Of a stretch of 64,000 nucleotides of DNA, positions 59,252-64,000 are shown piece after piece. The notes beneath the pieces are model-generated. The model ran no database searches and had not been told where the DNA came from. It saw only the letters and a list, made by a program, of their open reading frames with translations. A program made the translations under genes and the position numbers. Every line of letters starts with the position of its first letter. Within the stretch, counting starts at the first letter, position 1. The DNA is from Yoonia sp. (GTDB lineage Bacteria > Pseudomonadota > Alphaproteobacteria > Rhodobacterales > Rhodobacteraceae). Location: the NCBI GenBank assembly GCA_029250945.1, contig JAQXEG010000029.1, positions 40,388 to 104,387 on the forward strand, read 5' to 3'.

Positions 59252-59487
59252 TTTGTGTCTCTTTCGGAAAATTAGCTGTGTCTGGGTGTGATGGCTTATG
59301 CCCGACACGGCCGCCCACGCGCCGCACGACCCCGCCGCGCCCCGATGGTGCGCGTGACAATAACAAATCGGGCCAAACACCCGATCAATGTGATCCGATT
59401 TTTCATAGGTCTATCAAACGTCCGTGTCTGGAACTGATCTGATCCAAATACGACACGGCGGTTTGTTTGCGACATATTGGCGCGGGG

Positions 59488-60324
59488 CTAGCCCAGCATC
59501 TTGTCCACATCGTCGCCGGGCATTGCCGACAGCAGGCTGGTAAAGTCACCATCGCCCAGCATAGCGCGCCCCGCGTCATGTATTGCCCGATGTGTGATAC
59601 GCGCTAGCGCGGAGCCAAGCGACACCCGCGCAATCCCGATCCCCGCGTAATCGGCCAGCGTGTATTTGGCGTAAGCCCCTGCGGCGAGAACATTCACAGG
59701 CACGTCCACGGATGCACAAATCCGCGCTAGACCGTCAAAGCTGGGTGGCAGTGGGGCATAGATGCAATCGGCCCCCGCCGCAGCAAAGGCTTGGACCCGC
59801 GCAATCGTAGTGTCCACATCATAGGTGCCGATCATCAGCCCGTCGGCACGTGCGGTCAGCACAAAATCATGGCCAAGGCCCCGCGCAGCTGCGGCGGCGG
59901 CCTTGATCCGTTCAACCGATAGATCAAAATCATAGGAATCATCAGACGGCAGGTTCGTATCCTCGATACAAATGCCCGCCAGTCCCACCTCGGCTGCGAG
60001 GCGCACGGTTTCGGCACAAGTTTCAGGTGCTTCGCCAAAACCATCCTCAAAATCGCCCTGCACGGGGACCTTGGCGATGGCGCAGATGTCTTGGGCGTGG
60101 GCCAACGCTTCATCCCTTGAAACGGTGCCGCCATCGGGACGGCCAAGCGTGAACGCGTGGGCCGCAGATGACGTGGCGAGTGCAGGTGCGCCCATGGCTT
60201 GCAGCATCATGGCTGAGCCACGGTCCCACACATTGGCAAGAATGAATGGATCACCTTTAACGTGTAAGCTGCGGAAAATGCTGCCGATATCTGTAATACT
60301 ATGGCCCAACTTGAGTTTTTGCAA
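59488..60324 (-). CDS. Isocitrate lyase/PEP mutase family protein
   Basis: A TIM-barrel enzyme of about 270 residues. FILANVWDRGSAMMLQAMGAPALATSSAA, DFEDGFGEAPETC, AGICIEDTN and FVLTARADGL are family segments; the isocitrate lyase KKCGH signature is absent, so it is more like 2-methylisocitrate lyase, oxaloacetate decarboxylase or PEP hydrolase members. The start is uncertain: only TTG codons (60324, 60309) are available, and they overlap the end of the upstream aminotransferase. The sequence CCATAGTATTACA suggests an ATGAGT start that lost one base. The rest is intact. Confidence 0.82.
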   Translation of the reverse strand: MQKLKLGHSITDIGSIFRSLHVKGDPFILANVWDRGSAMMLQAMGAPALATSSAAHAFTLGRPDGGTVSRDEALAHAQDICAIAKVPVQGDFEDGFGEAPETCAETVRLAAEVGLAGICIEDTNLPSDDSYDFDLSVERIKAAAAAARGLGHDFVLTARADGLMIGTYDVDTTIARVQAFAAAGADCIYAPLPPSFDGLARICASVDVPVNVLAAGAYAKYTLADYAGIGIARVSLGSALARITHRAIHDAGRAMLGDGDFTSLLSAMPGDDVDKMLG

Positions 60325-61474
60325 AGTTCACAAGACGTGTTAATGCGTCAGTATAGTCATCATCATTGATCGTCATAGCGACCCGAATATGCCCCGCTGC
60401 GGCCTTGCCGAAACTTTCGCCTGGCATTGTCGCGATCATCTCTGCATCAAGCAGCGCGTTGGAAAACGCCTCTCCGGTCATGCCGGTCGCGCGGATATCG
60501 AGCATGGCATACATTGCCCCCTGCACAGGCACGGCGCGGACGATGTTTTGCCCGTCCAGCGCCCGAAGCGTCAATGCACGGCGGCGAGCAAAGGGGGCGG
60601 CCACTTCAGCCTCAAGCGGGTCACCGCGCCCGAGCGCGTATGTCGCGGCGTCTTGGATATAGCCGGGGACGCCATAGGTCGTGTGGGTTGCCAGATTGAT
60701 TAGGCTTTCGATCACATGCTCAGGCCCGCAGACCCAGCCCACGCGGCTCCCGGTCATGGCATGGCTTTTGGACATGGAGCCCACGACAAGCGTGCGGTCT
60801 CCCATATCGGGCAGGGTGCGGGGGCTGATATGGGTGCCATCCCAGACTTGGGTGTCATACACCTCGTCCGAGATCAGCCAAAGGTCGTGGGCCTGACAGA
60901 CATCCGCGATCGCTGTCAGCGTATCGTGGCTGTAAACGACGCCCGTCGGGTTGTTGGGCGTATTTATCAAAAGGGATTTTGCCCCTTTTGCCACGGCATC
61001 AATAGCGCTGGCTTGTGGTTGGAAATGATCCGCGGCGCGGGTCACAACAGGTACAGGCACGGCGCCAACGCCGCGGATCGTGCCGGGGTAGGTGGCGTAA
61101 TAGGGATCAATATACAGCGCTGTATCGCCTTCGTCACAAACAGCGTGGTGGCTGGCAAACAGGGCCGCCTGACCGCCCGGTGTGATCATGATATTGGCCG
61201 CCGTCGTCGGGACACCGGTACGGGCCGCGATCCGCGCGGCAACAGATGCACGCAAGGCACCGGTGCCCGGCACCATGGCGTAACCTGTGTGCCCGTCCAT
61301 GGCGGCGCGATGCATCGCGCCTAAGATATCGGGATGGGTACGAATATCATGTTCGCCGATGGTCAGTTCCAGAACGGGATCACCCGCGGCTTTCATCTGG
61401 CGGGCGCGGTAAAAGACGTCCCAACCATCCGATCCGCCACCAGTAAGATATGTGATGCGATGCGATAATTCCAT
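60299..61474 (-). CDS. PLP-dependent aminotransferase (class I/II)
   Basis: A 391-residue fold-type I aminotransferase. ELTIGEHDIRTHPDI, MVPGTGALRASVAARIAARTG, NIMITPGGQAALFASHH, LLINTPNNPTGVVYS, LISDEVYDTQVW and the PLP lysine in GSMSKSHAMTGSRVGW are visible. It sits downstream of soxR and overlaps the PEP-mutase-like gene. Substrate unknown; related proteins act on aspartate or aromatic amino acids. Ends in TAG. Confidence 0.88.
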   Translation of the reverse strand: MELSHRITYLTGGGSDGWDVFYRARQMKAAGDPVLELTIGEHDIRTHPDILGAMHRAAMDGHTGYAMVPGTGALRASVAARIAARTGVPTTAANIMITPGGQAALFASHHAVCDEGDTALYIDPYYATYPGTIRGVGAVPVPVVTRAADHFQPQASAIDAVAKGAKSLLINTPNNPTGVVYSHDTLTAIADVCQAHDLWLISDEVYDTQVWDGTHISPRTLPDMGDRTLVVGSMSKSHAMTGSRVGWVCGPEHVIESLINLATHTTYGVPGYIQDAATYALGRGDPLEAEVAAPFARRRALTLRALDGQNIVRAVPVQGAMYAMLDIRATGMTGEAFSNALLDAEMIATMPGESFGKAAAGHIRVAMTINDDDYTDALTRLVNFAKTQVGP

Positions 61475-61505
61475 GACCTATGGGGATGCCACGAAGCGAT
61501 TTATG

Positions 61506-61946
61506 TCAACCCGTGATCTGTGTCAGATTGCGTGGCCCTTGGCCGTCTGCACCGCGCACATCGTCAGGGTTATAGAGACTGCAGCCCGTCAGCGACAAAC
61601 ACCCGCAGCCGATACACCCGTCCAGCTTGTCGCGCAATTCGGTCAATGCGGTGATCCGCGCATCAATTTCCTTGCCGAAGGTTTTGGAAATCCGCGCCCA
61701 GTCGGCCTTGGATGGGGCCTTGTGCGCAGGCAAAGGGGCCAGATGTGTCGCGATTTCAGCTAGCGGAAACCCAAGCCGTTGCGCAGCCATTGCAAACGAC
61801 AGCCGCCGCAAATCATGCCGCCCATAGCGCCTGTGTCCGCCCGCATTTCGCACAGGGGCGACAATACCGTGGGTCTCATAGAACCGGATCGCGGACACAG
61901 CCAGCCCCGTCCGATCCGCCAAATCCCCGATTGTCAGGCCTGCTAT
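61506..61946 (-). CDS. soxR: Redox-sensitive regulator SoxR
   Basis: A MerR-family sensor with a [2Fe-2S] cluster: C-x2-C-x-C-x5-C is present as CIGCGCLSLTGC near residues 115-126. The N-terminal helix-turn-helix reads LTIGDLADRTGLAVSAIRFYETHG. No ATG exists at the expected place; the frame and a GAGGAA ribosome site point to ATA at 61946-61944, whereas the first canonical codon (TTG 61922) would remove part of the helix-turn-helix. A near-exact SoxR operator lies just upstream. The start is marked at the ATA. Confidence 0.88.
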   Translation of the reverse strand: MAGLTIGDLADRTGLAVSAIRFYETHGIVAPVRNAGGHRRYGRHDLRRLSFAMAAQRLGFPLAEIATHLAPLPAHKAPSKADWARISKTFGKEIDARITALTELRDKLDGCIGCGCLSLTGCSLYNPDDVRGADGQGPRNLTQITG

Positions 61947-61960
61947 GATATTTTCCTCGA

Positions 61961-61978
61961 TCTCAAGTTAACTTGAGG
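61961..61978. promoter_or_regulatory. SoxR operator
   Basis: TCTCAAGTTAACTTGAGG matches the well-known soxS operator (CCTCAAGTTAACTTGAGG) in 17 of 18 positions; the core CTCAAGTTAACTTGAG is a perfect 16-base palindrome. It lies between soxR and the divergent VOC gene and could control both. Confidence 0.9.
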
Positions 61979-62019
61979 AATGAAAAAGGATTAGCACATG
62001 AATCGAAAGGATAAATATC

Positions 62020-62406
62020 ATGGGAAAACTGTAACACGCAAATATCACGGTGTTGAATCCGGCGCGCACCGCCGCAATGTTGATCGACCTTTTTGACTGG
62101 CACATCCGCCGGGAAGGGGTCGCGATGAATGACGGGCTGACGATCCATGTGGGGCAAGACGTTAGCTACCTTGCGCTTTATACAGGCGCAGATCGTGGTC
62201 GCGATCAAATCCCGCCCGCCAACAGCTATCTGCAGCGCGGCGGATTGAACCATATCTGGATCGTTGTTGATGATCTGGCCGCGATCGAGGCGAAGGTAAA
62301 GTCGTTTGGCCTGCAGACCCATTCACATGCGGATTATGAACCGGGGACGCGGTTCTCTTTCAACGATCACGACGGTATCGAGTTCGAGGTGATCAGCTAT
62401 GCTTGA
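62020..62406 (+). pseudogene. VOC/glyoxalase-family protein with TAA at codon 5
   Basis: The frame begins ATG at 62020 (M-G-K-L), has TAA at 62032-62034, then continues in phase H-A-N-I-T-V-L-N-P-A-R-T-A-A-M-L-I-D-L-F-D-W, YLALYTGADRG, GGLNHIWIVVDDLAAIEAKV, and GTRFSFNDHDGIEFEVISY. Apart from the stop, it is a complete VOC-fold protein of about 128 residues. One change, GAA to TAA, would explain it. Translation could restart at GTG 62050 and lose only the first strand. It lies directly behind the SoxR operator. The family includes glyoxalases and resistance proteins. Confidence 0.8.
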
Positions 62407-62725
62407 GGCTGGTTCTTTTCGGCAAGGTTTTCACGATGATGTCGTAAGATACCCCAAGACGGTGGCGTGTTTCGTCACCGTCTGCGCCAAATGGCAGGGT
62501 GACCCAAGATTTGTGGAAATACCGCGCCTTGGTCGCCACGCCCGCGTCGATCAACATCGTCGCTGTTTCAACACTGTCGGTTTTCACGCTGACGCCGTCG
62601 ATCTTTTCGCCAAAACAGGCAAACATTTTGCCGCCGACCTTCCAGCTGTCCAGCTCGATCGTGGGGTCGGATGCGGGGGCACCGGCAAAGGTGCTGCAAA
62701 TCTGATCAACGGTTTTCCTGCTCAT
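62393..62725 (-). CDS. MmcQ/YjbR family protein
   Basis: A 110-residue YjbR-like protein: TVDQICSTFAGAPASDP at the N terminus, LDSWKVGGKMFACFG, the VSVKTDSVETATMLIDAG strand and helix, and ARYFHKSWVTLPFGAD near the C terminus. The family has a DNA-binding-like fold and no settled role. Start at ATG 62725 (second of two). Its 3' end overlaps the convergent VOC gene by 14 bases. Intact. Confidence 0.85.
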   Translation of the reverse strand: MSRKTVDQICSTFAGAPASDPTIELDSWKVGGKMFACFGEKIDGVSVKTDSVETATMLIDAGVATKARYFHKSWVTLPFGADGDETRHRLGVSYDIIVKTLPKRTSLKHS

Positions 62726-62938
62726 CATGTCACGATGTGTGAGGGGGCGGTGAATTGCAATCACGACAGCGGAAATGCTGGACGGGTGGCGATTTGACTG
62801 CTACGCAACCCACATGAAAAGCATGATCAACATCATTTGTTGCATTATTACCTGCTGACATCCGTCGCGGGCTGCTTTTTCACGTTTCATATAAACCCTG
62901 AAGTTGTTAAGCCCGCAGGCAAACCTGCGCGAGGCACC

Positions 62939-64000
62939 ATGACCAACATTCGACTGCATAATACTAAGACACGCCGCAAAGAAGACTTTGCCCCCATCGA
63001 CCCAGCAAACGTGCGGATGTATCTGTGCGGGCCAACGGTCTATGACCGCGCGCACCTAGGCAACGCCCGCAATGTGCTGATGTTTGACGTGCTGTTTCGG
63101 TTGTTACGCCATGAATATGGTGCGGATGCGGTGACCTATGTGCGTAATTTCACCGACGTGGATGACAAGATTAACGCCCGCGCCGCCGAAAGCGGGCGCG
63201 AGATTGGCGATATCACGGCCGAGACAATTGGCTGGTATCACGACGATATGGACGCCTTGGGTGCGATGCGCCCCAACCACGAACCCCGCGCGACGCAATA
63301 CATCGCCCAGATGATTGCCATGTCCGAGGATCTGATCGCCAAGGAGCACGCATACCCCGCCGAAGGGCATGTTTTATTCGCTGTCGAAAGCTATGAAAAC
63401 TACGGTGCGTTGTCGGGTCGTAGCCTCGACGACATGATTGCCGGTGCGCGGGTTGAAGTGGCCCCCTATAAGCGTAATCCGATGGATTTTGTACTGTGGA
63501 AACCGTCGTCCGACGGCCAACCGGGCTGGGAAAGCCCTTGGGGTTACGGGCGTCCGGGCTGGCATATCGAATGCTCAGCTATGGCGCTTGATCTGCTGGG
63601 ACCAGCGTTTGACATTCACGGTGGCGGTAACGATCTACAGTTCCCGCACCACGAAAACGAGATCGCGCAATCAACATGTGCTGGTCATGACTTTGCCAAT
63701 GTCTGGCTGCACAATGAGATGTTGCAGGTCGAGGGCAAGAAGATGTCCAAGTCTTTGGGCAACTTCTTTACCGTGCGCGATCTGTTGGACCAAGACATTC
63801 CGGGTATGGTGATCCGGCTGGTGATGCTTGGCACGCACTATGGTAAGCCCATGGATTGGACCGACAAGAAACGGACCGAGGCCGAGGCGACGCTGCGCAA
63901 ATGGTATGGAATTTTGCAAGGGCACGGGTTCAACCCAGCCCTGATCGCGGCCCTTAAGGCCGATGGCAAATGGGAAGCAGACGCTGAATTCGTAGGCGTG
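62939..64000 (+). CDS. cysS: Cysteinyl-tRNA synthetase, N-terminal part (cut by window edge)
   Basis: 354 residues of a class I synthetase are visible. Motifs: a zinc-ligand cysteine in YLCGPTVYD (near residue 30), HIGH as [21 protein letters not shown] with further zinc ligands, [19 protein letters not shown], and KMSKS as [11 protein letters not shown]. The ATG at 62939 follows GAGGCACC. The C-terminal part lies beyond the right edge. The 213 bases upstream contain a small GCAGG-CAAA-CCTGC hairpin and no gene. Confidence 0.96.
   Translation, partial: MTNIRLHNTKTRRKEDFAPIDPANVRMYLCGPTVYDRAHLGNARNVLMFDVLFRLLRHEYGADAVTYVRNFTDVDDKINARAAESGREIGDITAETIGWYHDDMDALGAMRPNHEPRATQYIAQMIAMSEDLIAKEHAYPAEGHVLFAVESYENYGALSGRSLDDMIAGARVEVAPYKRNPMDFVLWKPSSDGQPGWESPWGYGRPGWHIECSAMALDLLGPAFDIHGGGNDLQFPHHENEIAQSTCAGHDFANVWLHNEMLQVEGKKMSKSLGNFFTVRDLLDQDIPGMVIRLVMLGTHYGKPMDWTDKKRTEAEATLRKWYGILQGHGFNPALIAALKADGKWEADAEFVGV

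Noticed and set aside
59282..59475. Short open frame upstream of the mttB-like gene
   Set aside because: About 60 codons with a strongly Arg-rich low-complexity end and no ribosome site; it probably reflects GC-rich intergenic sequence.

Overview
The window is a stretch of chromosome from an alphaproteobacterium of the Rhodobacteraceae (Roseobacter group). This rests on gene content and order: a trpG-trpD-trpC-moaC-moeA-lexA-comEC-gltX-gltA block, the ccm (cytochrome c maturation) genes beside argC, a bolA/monothiol-glutaredoxin operon, a B12-dependent class II ribonucleotide reductase, a fused indolepyruvate oxidoreductase, TRAP transporters, a GTTC-N7-GTTC LexA box and a GTA-type endolysin/holin pair. 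I cannot name the species. There are no insertion sequences, CRISPR arrays or rRNA genes; one tRNA-Pro(TGG) is present.

Layout. 1-6.4 kb: 5' part of transketolase, a coiled-coil protein and zapA, the bolA-X-grxD operon, purL, a candidate small RNA, and a LysR regulator. 6.5-16.1 kb: indolepyruvate oxidoreductase, murI, argC, then a ccmE...ccmF-ccmH run into which a three-gene lysis cassette (GH108 endolysin, 3TM holin, XhlA-like protein) is inserted. 16.2-27.6 kb: enoyl-CoA hydratase, two broken small genes, gltA, gltX, a ruined comEC, lexA with its operator, moeA, moaC, trpC, trpD, trpG. 27.7-37.6 kb: divergent polysaccharide deacetylase, ppiD-trpE, fabI-lysE-gpt-aminotransferase, pdxH, a double cold-shock-domain protein, DUF192, tRNA-Pro. 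37.7-42.1 kb: a long regulatory leader and nrdJ. 42.1-49.5 kb: GMC oxidoreductase divergent from a TRAP transporter with an IclR regulator, a cupin and an FAD oxidase. 49.5-55.8 kb: eno, an EamA exporter, a Fur-family regulator, two frameshifted genes (cation/proton antiporter, acyltransferase), tyrS. 55.8-64 kb: anmK, an outer-membrane barrel, an MttB-family methyltransferase, a PEP-mutase-like enzyme, an aminotransferase, soxR with a textbook SoxR operator, a broken VOC gene, a YjbR protein and the 5' part of cysS.

The most unusual property is the density of small lesions in genes that are otherwise well conserved. In-frame TAG codons interrupt the GTA holin, a DUF2087 gene, a GNAT gene and comEC; TAA interrupts a VOC gene at codon 5; single-base indels break an antiporter (three) and an acyltransferase (two); ccmE and soxR appear to have ATA where their start codon should be. 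Large housekeeping genes (purL, nrdJ, ccmF, eno, the tRNA synthetases) are all open, so this looks more like real decay of dispensable genes than uniformly poor sequence, although the 52.2-54.3 kb pair needs checking. Two of the broken genes, the GTA holin and comEC, act at opposite ends of gene-transfer-agent exchange (particle release and DNA uptake), which suggests that this lineage is leaving that system.
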